From positions 1-6,852 of the forward strand of contig DATEMK010000025.1 in assembly GCA_035275625.1 (NCBI GenBank): a stretch of DNA of 6,852 nt, given 5' to 3'. The notes beneath the pieces were generated by a model. The model was not told where the DNA came from. It searched no databases and was given only the letters and a program-made list of their open reading frames with translations. A program made the translations under genes and the position numbers. The DNA is from DATEMK01 sp035275625 (lineage in GTDB: Bacteria > Bacteroidota > Bacteroidia > AKYH767-A > OLB10). Of this stretch, positions 1 through 5,337 are shown in pieces. Numbering within the stretch: position 1 is the stretch's first letter; every line of letters begins with the position of its first letter.

Positions 1-988
1 TTAATTCTTCTTTTGTAAAATCATTAACTCCTACTCCGGAAGGTGCATATTTCCAAAAATCCACTGTATCATGATTATTGAAATCTAAAAATCCACCTGT
101 GCCGCAATAACCCGCAGAATCAATTGTAAATGCCACAGCATTAAATCTTGGTGTAGGGCTGCAATCGGCAATAGGCGTCCATGTATTTGCCGATGGGGTA
201 TAGCGCCAAAACTGGTTTAATAAATTAACTGCAGGATATGTTACTGAACCGGTTCCAACATATCCTTCATTCATTAAAACGAAACAGGTCATGCTGGTGC
301 CCGGAGTAGGTAAATCGGCAATTTGCGACCATGTATCGTTAGAAGGGTCGTATTTATAAAAGCCCGCAACAGTACTACCGCTCCAGCCTGTTCCCAGGTA
401 ACCGTAACTGCCTATTGCAAATCCAACTCCCTGCTGACGTGCGCCCCCAATAAAGTTTGCTTTCTGCGCCCAGGTATCTGTCAGTGAATTATATTCCCAA
501 AAATCATCGTACCAGGGTGTAACCGCGTCAAAGCCTGTGCCCATATAACCATTTGTACCGATAGCAAATGCAGATGCAGAATATCTTGGATTGCCTCCAA
601 AATCGGCAACCTGGGTCCAGGTGTTGGTTCCCTGGTTGTATTTCCAAAAATCTTTTACAAAATGAAACACCATATTGTCGCTTCCGCAGCCCACATAAGC
701 AGTGTCATTTATAACAAAACAGGATGCTGCATACCGTGCAGTTCCTCCAAAGTCGGCTACTTGAGTCCAGGAATCATTTACAGGGTCATAACGCCAAAAA
801 TCCTGCAGCACAGTTTGTGTTTCAAGGTTTCTGCCAGTGCCGATATAACCCATCTGACCTGCGGAGAATCCAACAGCACTTTGACGATTTACACCACCAA
901 CATTTGTTTTTTGATACCAGGCATATTGCGCATGCGAGATATTTGCTGTTATAAATAGCAGTGTGCCGATAAGTAAATATTTTTTCAT
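1..988 (-). CDS. Secreted kelch-repeat protein, 3' end cut by window edge
   Basis: The minus-strand frame is open from the ATG at 988 to the window edge: 329 residues with no stop. Residues 1-20 form a Sec signal peptide (MKKYLLIGTLLFITANISHA, then QYAW). Residues 30-318 hold six kelch-type units of about 45-50 residues. Each has an R-x-x-A/G-x-x-F start, a GYxGTG core, then DFWxYxP, and NxWTQxADF at the end. This points to a kelch beta-propeller, a fold used for binding rather than a known reaction. The last visible residues, GVNDFTKEEL, resemble the linker that precedes a T9SS sorting domain in Bacteroidota, so the missing C-terminus probably carries one (inference). It is the last gene of the same-strand row. 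Its upstream region differs from its neighbours: an 8-bp tandem repeat abuts the start codon, and the usual 58-nt leader is absent. The ligand is unknown. Confidence 0.9.
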   Translation of the reverse strand, partial: MKKYLLIGTLLFITANISHAQYAWYQKTNVGGVNRQSAVGFSAGQMGYIGTGRNLETQTVLQDFWRYDPVNDSWTQVADFGGTARYAASCFVINDTAYVGCGSDNMVFHFVKDFWKYNQGTNTWTQVADFGGNPRYSASAFAIGTNGYMGTGFDAVTPWYDDFWEYNSLTDTWAQKANFIGGARQQGVGFAIGSYGYLGTGWSGSTVAGFYKYDPSNDTWSQIADLPTPGTSMTCFVLMNEGYVGTGSVTYPAVNLLNQFWRYTPSANTWTPIADCSPTPRFNAVAFTIDSAGYCGTGGFLDFNNHDTVDFWKYAPSGVGVNDFTKEEL

Positions 989-1020
989 GATTTTAAGTTT
1001 TTAAGATTTTAAGATTTTAA
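989..1020. repeat. 8-bp tandem repeat, four units, against the kelch start codon
   Basis: Four consecutive units of GATTTTAA (second unit GTTTTTAA) on the plus strand fill exactly 32 bp. Read with the gene they are TTAAAATC units ending at the ATG of the kelch gene. The tract occupies the place of the translation initiation region and possibly promoter-proximal DNA. Unit gain or loss would change the spacing of upstream signals without touching the coding frame. Confidence 0.85.
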
Positions 1021-1056
1021 CATTACTATTTTTATTTGCTATGAGGTTAAAAATTG

Positions 1057-1102
1057 CCGATAACGAAGAAGGGAGGGGTCCGCCCAATCTGAACGTTATC
1101 CG
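1057..1102. repeat. Intergenic element copy 1, shrunken form
   Basis: CCGATAACGAAGAAGGG begins here, and CGTTATCCG follows about 20 bp later. These are the left and right ends of the spacer element seen complete at 3160-3412 and 5177-5307. GATAAC (1059-1064) and GTTATC (1095-1100) are inverted. The interior is reduced to a short GGAGGGGTCCGCCC stretch, so the copy is an internally deleted derivative. It lies between the kelch gene and the 1126-2082 gene. Confidence 0.75.
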
Positions 1103-1120
1103 TAGTTTACTCTCTCACTC

Positions 1121-1140
1121 CCTGCCTACCGGCAGGCAGG
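1121..1140. repeat. 20-bp CCTGCC/GGCAGG palindrome at the end of a coding region
   Basis: The sequence is CCTGCCTACCGGCAGGCAGG, with CTGCC and GGCAG arms. It sits immediately beyond the AAA codon of the conserved VVK ending of the 1126-2082 gene, and it supplies that gene's last three residues and most of the change at its end, including the stop. It belongs to the same family as the 20-bp insertion at 3366-3385. Confidence 0.8.
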
Positions 1141-2082
1141 TTTCACAACCTTTCCTTTCTTAATCACACCATTTTTATTTCTCACCTCGTAAAGATACAC
1201 TCCCTTTGCAAGTTGTTCAGTATTTATTGAAGTTGAGTTTGTAAATGATTGTTTAAATATTCTTCTTGAAGTAACATCATATAAACTTACTTCAAGTTGC
1301 TCGTTTCTTTTTGCTGTGATATTTATTTTATCTGAAAAAGGATTTGGAAAGGAAATCAACTCTTCTTTCTTATCTATTTCATTAATTCCCACTGTTGCAT
1401 TACAAGTTAAAGAATCCATTGAGACACAAACATCATCAATATAATAATAGGTTAGTTCCAAAGACCCATTTGCCATTATTATAGTATCGGTTAAATTGTT
1501 ATTAAAAAAATTACCAATGATGATATAATTATATGCTGAATCTGCAATAAATGAACCCGAAACCAATGTCCAATTAAGTGTGTCGGTAATAATAGAATCA
1601 CTATAAAATTGGGGATTATTTGTTATTGGAGCAGGATTGAAATAACTATAGGGAATGGTAGAAAACATAACACCCATTTTATTTGCTGCACAGTTTGAAC
1701 CAAATAACGTATCAATACTCAATGCAGTCTTTAATGAGACAAAGTATTTTGTGCCTATTGAGAGTGGATTAGAAAGCATTCCACCAATATATTCCCTAAA
1801 AGCGCTTGCACTTCTATACGAACTTATTGCACAATAAGCATTACCAGTTGCAGCAGGCTGGTAACCACCCCAATTATTTGGAACAGACATCATACCAGTT
1901 GTACAGGAATTCATGTAATCAGGTGATTCTCTGTAACTGCTCCAGCCAACACTATTGTAAATTTGAGTTGGTCCCCCAGGGCATGAAATCGTATCTTCGA
2001 AACTCGGATTCGGGACTAAATTTTGTCCGCTACAAATCCCACAAGCAATAAACATAATGATTAAGCAAATTATTTTTTTCAT
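1126..2082 (-). CDS. Secreted T9SS cargo protein, 'NPSFE' family paralogue A
   Basis: The protein has 318 residues. Residues 1-20 are a signal peptide, followed by NLVPNPSFEDT. Residues 21-228 form one domain with conserved landmarks VGWSSY, SPDYMNSC, NWGGYQ, TGNAY, WTLVSGSFIAD, IIIGNFF and YYYIDDVCVS. The pattern is typical of beta-rich, jelly-roll-like secreted domains in Bacteroidota, but I cannot name the family or ligand. Residues 245-315 are a T9SS type A sorting domain (FPNPFSDK, LYDVTSRR, LAKGVYLYEV, KKGKVVK). This tail normally directs export across the outer membrane and is then removed or attached to the surface. The gene is a tandem paralogue of 2174-3145. It is preceded by the conserved 58-nt leader. 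Its C-terminus reads VVKPACR instead of VVKN or VVKD, because a 20-bp palindrome replaces the native end. Confidence 0.9.
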   Translation of the reverse strand: MKKIICLIIMFIACGICSGQNLVPNPSFEDTISCPGGPTQIYNSVGWSSYRESPDYMNSCTTGMMSVPNNWGGYQPAATGNAYCAISSYRSASAFREYIGGMLSNPLSIGTKYFVSLKTALSIDTLFGSNCAANKMGVMFSTIPYSYFNPAPITNNPQFYSDSIITDTLNWTLVSGSFIADSAYNYIIIGNFFNNNLTDTIIMANGSLELTYYYIDDVCVSMDSLTCNATVGINEIDKKEELISFPNPFSDKINITAKRNEQLEVSLYDVTSRRIFKQSFTNSTSINTEQLAKGVYLYEVRNKNGVIKKGKVVKPACR

Positions 2083-2140
2083 GGCTTGACTTTTTGAATT
2101 AGTAACAATGTTCGTTCGCAGCGTTAAAATGGCTGATAAC
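2083..2140 (-). promoter_or_regulatory. Conserved 58-nt leader of the 1126-2082 gene
   Basis: Exactly 58 nt separate GTTATC from the ATG, the same as in the leaders of the 5128 and 5907 starts. The first 20 nt (GTTATCAGCCATTTTAACGC) are identical in all three. The rest aligns without gaps, with 46 of 58 positions matching the 5908-5965 leader. The region must contain the initiation site and probably the promoter. I find no convincing Bacteroidota TAnnTTTG -7 box, so the promoter is not placed. Confidence 0.65.
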
Positions 2141-2149
2141 GAAGAAGGG
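2131..2149. repeat. Intergenic element copy 2, left end only
   Basis: GGCTGATAACGAAGAAGGG is present in full. The following 24 bp to the stop codon of the 2174-3145 gene show no right end (no GTTATCAGCC, no CCCTTCTTTTTT). This copy is truncated, leaving a spacer of only 91 bp between the two paralogues. Its first 10 bp overlap the leader. Confidence 0.8.
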
Positions 2150-2173
2150 ATCCCGCTATGAAACTCTGTCGCA

Positions 2174-3145
2174 TTAATTTTTCACTACCTTCCCCTTCTT
2201 AATTACCCCGTTTTTGTTTCTCACTTCGTAAAGATAAATACCTTTTGCAAGCTGTTCTGTGTTTATTGAAATTGAATTTGTGAATGTTTGATTGAATATT
2301 TTTCTTGAAGTAACATCAAACAAACTTATTTCAACAAGCTCGTTTCGTTTTATTGTGATATTTAATTTATCTGAAAATGGATTTGGAAATAAACTTAATC
2401 CCGCAATTTGTTTAATCTGTTGAAGTCCTGTTGGCGAATTACAATTTAATGAATCAGTAGAAACGCAAACATCATCAAGGTAGTAGTATGCTCCGTAACA
2501 TAAATGAGAGCCGTCAAAATCATCAATGACAAGAGTATCGGTATTGTTGTTAGAAAAAAAATTTCCAATGATGATATATTGGTAAGAAGAATCGGCAATG
2601 AAAGAACCTGAAATCCTTGTCCAATTTACAGAATCAGTAATTAGAGAATCCGAATAAATGGGTGGACTATTCGTTACTTGAGCAGGATTAAAGACATCAT
2701 AAGTAACGGTAGAAAACATTGCTCCCATTTTATTACAAGCACAGTTAGCCAGTATGCCGCTGTTAATTGTCAAACTTATTTTAAATGAAACATAATATTT
2801 AGTTCCGATGGACAGGGGCTGCAAAAGGTGTCCGCCAATAAACTCTCGAACATTTGGGCCTATCCATCCACTTCCAAAACCTGCTAAAGCGCCATATGCA
2901 TTTCCCGTTGCTGCTTGTTGATATCCACCCCAATTATCTGGAACGGACACACTGCCAGGCATCGAACATGAATGCATGTAGTCAGGTGAATAGGAATAAC
3001 TGCTCCATCCGACAGATTTATCCATTTCGTCTGGTCCTATTGGGCAACTAACGGTATCTTCAAAGCTCGGATTCTGGACAAGATTTTGCGCCTTGCAAAC
3101 TCCGCAAGTGATAAACATTACAATTAAGCAACACAGTTTATTCAT
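2174..3145 (-). CDS. Secreted T9SS cargo protein, 'NPSFE' family paralogue B
   Basis: The protein has 323 residues, and the ATG at 3145 gives a good signal peptide (residues 1-20, ending VCKAQ). It is the paralogue of 1126-2082 along its whole length. Shared landmarks are NLVxNPSFEDT, VGWSSY, SPDYMHSC, NWGGYQ, TGNAY, SFIADS, IIIGNFF and the YYYLDDVCVS motif near residue 220. Insertions near residues 88-98 and 207-217 distinguish it. Residues 253-323 are a T9SS type A sorting domain (FPNPFSDK, LFDVTSRK, LAKGIYLYEV, KKGKVVKN) nearly identical to paralogue A's. Role: exported to the cell surface or medium, binding partner unknown. The upstream spacer is unusual. Only 23 nt lie between GTTATC and the ATG instead of 58, so most of the conserved leader is missing and expression may differ from its neighbours or depend on read-through. 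Confidence 0.9.
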   Translation of the reverse strand: MNKLCCLIVMFITCGVCKAQNLVQNPSFEDTVSCPIGPDEMDKSVGWSSYSYSPDYMHSCSMPGSVSVPDNWGGYQQAATGNAYGALAGFGSGWIGPNVREFIGGHLLQPLSIGTKYYVSFKISLTINSGILANCACNKMGAMFSTVTYDVFNPAQVTNSPPIYSDSLITDSVNWTRISGSFIADSSYQYIIIGNFFSNNNTDTLVIDDFDGSHLCYGAYYYLDDVCVSTDSLNCNSPTGLQQIKQIAGLSLFPNPFSDKLNITIKRNELVEISLFDVTSRKIFNQTFTNSISINTEQLAKGIYLYEVRNKNGVIKKGKVVKN

Positions 3146-3181
3146 GGCGACAAAAAATTACGGATAACGAAGAAGAGAGGG

Positions 3182-3202
3182 CATACAGCCAGTGGCTGTA
3201 TG
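3182..3202. repeat. Hairpin CATACAGCC / GGCTGTATG in element copy 3
   Basis: Perfect 9-bp arms (3182-3190 and 3194-3202) surround a 3-nt loop. It is followed by AGCCAGC, then TGTG and AGAAGTAAAA. The same position in copy 5 has CATCCGCC/GGCGGATG, with different bases but pairing kept. Confidence 0.85.
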
Positions 3203-3250
3203 AGCCAGCTTGTGTGCAAAGAGAAGTAAAAAAAAGAAGGGATTAGAAGC

Positions 3251-3267
3251 ATCCGCCTTAGGCGGAT
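3251..3267. repeat. ATCCGCC / GGCGGAT short palindrome
   Basis: 7-bp perfect arms surround TTA. It is one of several CCGCC/GGCGG mini-palindromes in this window; others are at 5979-5997 and 6836-6852. Confidence 0.8.
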
Positions 3268-3287
3268 TCGTTTACCTGCACTGTTTA

Positions 3288-3313
3288 CCCCGTAGGACGA
3301 ATGTCCAACGGGG
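3288..3313. repeat. Nested CCCCGT...ACGGGG hairpin
   Basis: CCCCGT (3288-3293) pairs with ACGGGG (3308-3313), and inside it GGAC (3295-3298) pairs with GTCC (3303-3306) around GAAT. A single A-A mismatch separates the two stems. It lies in the interior of element copy 3, where copy 4 carries an unrelated CCCGCC/GGCGGG hairpin. Confidence 0.8.
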
Positions 3314-3365
3314 TGAATTAGATGCTCAACTCTTTGTTTACCTATCAAAGCCCTTCTTTTTTTTA

Positions 3366-3385
3366 CCTGCCTGCCTGCCGGCAGG
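3366..3385. repeat. 20-bp palindromic insertion with an empty-site counterpart
   Basis: CCTGCCTGCCTGCCGGCAGG interrupts a stretch that is otherwise identical in copy 4. Copy 3 reads CCCTTC, eight T, A, then this insert, then TTTCTTTTAATCTG. Copy 4 (5266-5294) reads CCCTTC, eight T, A, TTTCTTTTAATCTG with nothing between. The insert is exactly 20 bp and leaves no visible target-site duplication. Confidence 0.85.
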
Positions 3386-3442
3386 TTTCTTTTAATCTGT
3401 ATGTTATCAGCCGTTTTTCTCTCGGTGCAAATCTCTGCTGCC

Positions 3443-5128
3443 TCAATTAGTAATAAGAGCTTTCCCACTCCATCTTTCACCTGTTTTTTCATTTACCAAA
3501 TTAAACAAATAAACCCCCGGCTGCTTGCTGCCTTTGGTTAAAATGATTTCATTGCTTGCGGTACTAACGGTTTCGGTTACACGACCGGTGATGTCGTAAA
3601 GGATGAAAAGATATTTTTCTTTGTTGGGATTTTTAAATGTTAGTTTACTTTGGGTGGTGAGAGGATTAGGGGAGAAGTTATGAGTTATGAGTGATGAGTG
3701 ATGAGTGGGAATGCCGGTGATGGTATCGGGACCGAGTTTGACGATCCAGTAATCAGAAGAACATAAGGGAATACAAATTGTGTCCACATTATTTTCTGTT
3801 TTATCACCTGAAATGTTTGAATCGGAAAATCCACCTAAAATATAGCCTCCATCGTTAGTTTGCTGAACGCCACCAAGCTGGTCATTGCCGGCACCTCCGA
3901 TGGTATTATCCCATTGAACATTTCCTGCTGAATCGGTTTTCACTATCCAATAATCAAAAGTTGCCGGAGCTCCCAAATTATTTTCAGTTTTATCGCCTGA
4001 AATATCAGACACCGAAGGACCGGCAATAACATATCCGCCATCTGCCGTTTGGTGTGCAGACAAAGCAATATCATCATCGCTTCCGCCAATGGTGTTTTGC
4101 CATTGTATATTACCCAGGCTGTCGGTTTTTACCAGCCAGTAATCACCAGTTTGTTCGGTTGAATCCCAATTGTTTTCTGTTTTATCGCCCGATGCGCCAG
4201 AGACCGATTCACCGGCAAGAATAAAGCCCTTATCTGTTGTTTGTTCAATGGAAAAAAGCAAATCGTAATAACTGCCACCTATGGTATTTTGCCATTGTAT
4301 ATTACCAAGACTATCGGTTTTTACAACCCAGTAGTCATTAGTATAAAGTCCGCCCATGTTATTTTCCGTCTTATCACCTGAAATATTTGATTCTGAAAAT
4401 CCGCCAAGAATATAACCACCGTCTTTGGTTTGCTCAATGGATGTTAAATTATCATTTTTGCTGCCTCCAATTGTGTTTTGCCATTGAATATTTCCTAAGC
4501 TGTCGGTTTTTACAATCCAATAATCGTATTGTCCGAGGTGGTTTTCGGTTTTATCGCCTGAAATGTCTGAAATGGAGGACCCGCCCAAAATATATCCTCC
4601 ATCGGTAGTTTCTTTTAAGTCAAAAAAGTATTCGTCTCCATTACCACCAATGGTATTTTGCCATTGTACGTTTCCCATGGAATCAATCTTTACAATCCAG
4701 TAATCAAACCCGCCATTGCTGTTTTCAGTTTTATCTCCTGATATATTTGAATCTGACCTTCCGCCTAATATATAGCCTTTATCGGAAGTTTGCCTGGAAG
4801 ACATAATAACATCTGTATTAACACCTCCAATAGTATTTTGCCATTGAATGTTTCCTGTTGCATCCGTTTTCACCACCCAGTAATCATAGGTATTTAATGT
4901 TGTGTCCACATTGTTTTCTGTTTTATCACCGGAAATATCTGAATTGGAGAAACCTCCAAGAAAATATCCTCCATCGGTGGTTTGAATAATACTGGAAATT
5001 AATTCAGCTTTGCTCCCCCCGATCGTATTCTGCCACTCAATCCCCGGAGCGGTTTGGGAGAAGGTATTATAAATTAAAAATGTTGAATTGTAAATTAGAA
5101 TAAAAATAATTTTGTAAATCTTTTTCAT
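3443..5128 (-). CDS. Secreted seven-repeat (putative beta-propeller) T9SS cargo protein
   Basis: The start at 5128 (561 residues) is chosen because MKKIYKIIFILIYNSTF begins a clear signal peptide ending near FSQ-T25. The 80 in-frame codons above it translate the intergenic element and overlap the next gene's stop. Residues 30-470 hold seven repeats of 60-67 residues. Each contains WQNTIGG, QTxDGGYILGG, SGDKTEN and DYWxVKTDSxGN. Seven such units suggest a seven-bladed propeller (inference). The acidic SGDKTEN turn may bind a cation or be a structural turn. Residues 475-484 (THHSSLITHN) are encoded by a 7-bp tandem repeat. Residues 485-561 are a T9SS sorting domain (FSPNPL, FILYDITGRV, PGVYLFNL, GKALITN) of a different subtype from its three neighbours. 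The role is presumably surface or extracellular binding, with unknown ligand. It has the conserved 58-nt leader. Confidence 0.9.
   Translation of the reverse strand: MKKIYKIIFILIYNSTFLIYNTFSQTAPGIEWQNTIGGSKAELISSIIQTTDGGYFLGGFSNSDISGDKTENNVDTTLNTYDYWVVKTDATGNIQWQNTIGGVNTDVIMSSRQTSDKGYILGGRSDSNISGDKTENSNGGFDYWIVKIDSMGNVQWQNTIGGNGDEYFFDLKETTDGGYILGGSSISDISGDKTENHLGQYDYWIVKTDSLGNIQWQNTIGGSKNDNLTSIEQTKDGGYILGGFSESNISGDKTENNMGGLYTNDYWVVKTDSLGNIQWQNTIGGSYYDLLFSIEQTTDKGFILAGESVSGASGDKTENNWDSTEQTGDYWLVKTDSLGNIQWQNTIGGSDDDIALSAHQTADGGYVIAGPSVSDISGDKTENNLGAPATFDYWIVKTDSAGNVQWDNTIGGAGNDQLGGVQQTNDGGYILGGFSDSNISGDKTENNVDTICIPLCSSDYWIVKLGPDTITGIPTHHSSLITHNFSPNPLTTQSKLTFKNPNKEKYLFILYDITGRVTETVSTASNEIILTKGSKQPGVYLFNLVNEKTGERWSGKALITN
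3679..3706. repeat. 7-bp coding tandem repeat before a sorting domain
   Basis: Four units of (T/G)ATGAGT on the plus strand (3679-3685, 3686-3692, 3693-3699, 3700-3706) encode residues 475-484 of the propeller protein. Seven is not a multiple of three, so gain or loss of one unit would shift the frame just before the sorting domain. Confidence 0.85.
3719..5041 (-). repeat. Seven tandem coding repeats of about 180-200 bp
   Basis: Residue blocks 30-93, 94-153, 154-213, 214-276, 277-340, 341-403 and 404-470 each carry the same motif order. Length variation (60 to 67 residues) falls between SGDKTEN and DYW. The repeats have diverged at the nucleotide level but remain close enough for recombination to change copy number. 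Confidence 0.9.
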
Positions 5129-5186
5129 TGCCGTACTGTTTGAATTAGCAACACTGTTTGTTCTGTGCGTTAAAATGGCTGATAAC
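5129..5186 (-). promoter_or_regulatory. Conserved 58-nt leader of the 3443-5128 gene
   Basis: The leader runs from GTTATC to the ATG in exactly 58 nt and matches the 5908-5965 leader at 50 positions without gaps. It supports 5128 as the real start, because the same spacing recurs at two other genes with clear signal peptides. Confidence 0.7.
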
Positions 5187-5307
5187 GAAGAAGGGTTTAC
5201 CCGCCCGAACGACTGACATCGTTCAGTCAGGCGGGGAAGCACTACTGTTCGTTTACCTCTCAAATCCCTTCTTTTTTTTATTTCTTTTAATCTGCATGTT
5301 ATCAGCC
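5177..5307. repeat. Intergenic element copy 4, complete compact copy
   Basis: GGCTGATAAC (5177-5186) and GTTATCAGCC (5298-5307) are perfect 10-bp inverted ends. Inside, AAGAAGGG (5188-5195) pairs with CCCTTCTT (5266-5273). Inside that lies a hairpin, CCCGCC (5200-5205) with GGCGGG (5230-5235), with GAACGA (5207-5212) opposite TCGTTC (5219-5224). Compared with copy 5 it lacks the first hairpin block, consistent with a deletion between two AAGAAGGG direct repeats. It occupies the spacer between 5128 and 5338. Confidence 0.85.
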
Positions 5308-5337
5308 GTTTTTCTTTCGATGCGAAGATGTGCCGTT

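Larger units (their letters stand above)
3160..3412. repeat. Intergenic element copy 3, longest complete copy
   Basis: The 297-bp gap between 3145 and 3443 has no credible gene and is filled by this element. The left end is ACGGATAACGAAGAAGAG and the right end is GTTATCAGCC (3403-3412). A perfect 14-bp inverted repeat, AAAAAAAAGAAGGG (3228-3241) with CCCTTCTTTTTTTT (3351-3364), encloses the interior. Smaller hairpins lie at 3182-3202, 3251-3267 and 3288-3313, and a 20-bp palindrome is inserted at 3366-3385. The layered inverted repeats resemble a miniature inverted-repeat element. However, its fixed distance from gene ends suggests it travels with the genes. Confidence 0.8.

Noticed and set aside
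662..958. Plus-strand open frames of 98 and 76 codons
   Set aside because: They lie opposite the kelch coding frame, which has clear repeats and a signal peptide. The plus-strand products show no domain features.
3142..3492. A 116-codon minus-strand open frame filling the spacer, containing LPAGRQ
   Set aside because: It translates the intergenic element and its palindromes. LPAGRQ comes from the CCTGCC/GGCAGG repeat. There is no signal peptide or domain, and it overlaps both neighbours.
3719..5041. CRISPR array suggested by regular repeats
   Set aside because: The repeats are about 180-200 bp, lie in one continuous coding frame, and have no spacer structure.
5266..5280. Rho-independent terminator (CCCTTC followed by eight T)
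   Set aside because: The T-run is on the plus strand, whereas all intact genes run on the minus strand. It is also separated from the GC-rich hairpin by about 30 bp.
5177..5307. Integron attC sites, given same-orientation single genes separated by palindromes
   Set aside because: The ends read GGCTGATAAC and GTTATCAGCC, and the nearby GTTAAAA does not fit the GTTRRRY / RYYYAAC core. No integrase is in the window. The cassette-like layout is kept as a separate finding.
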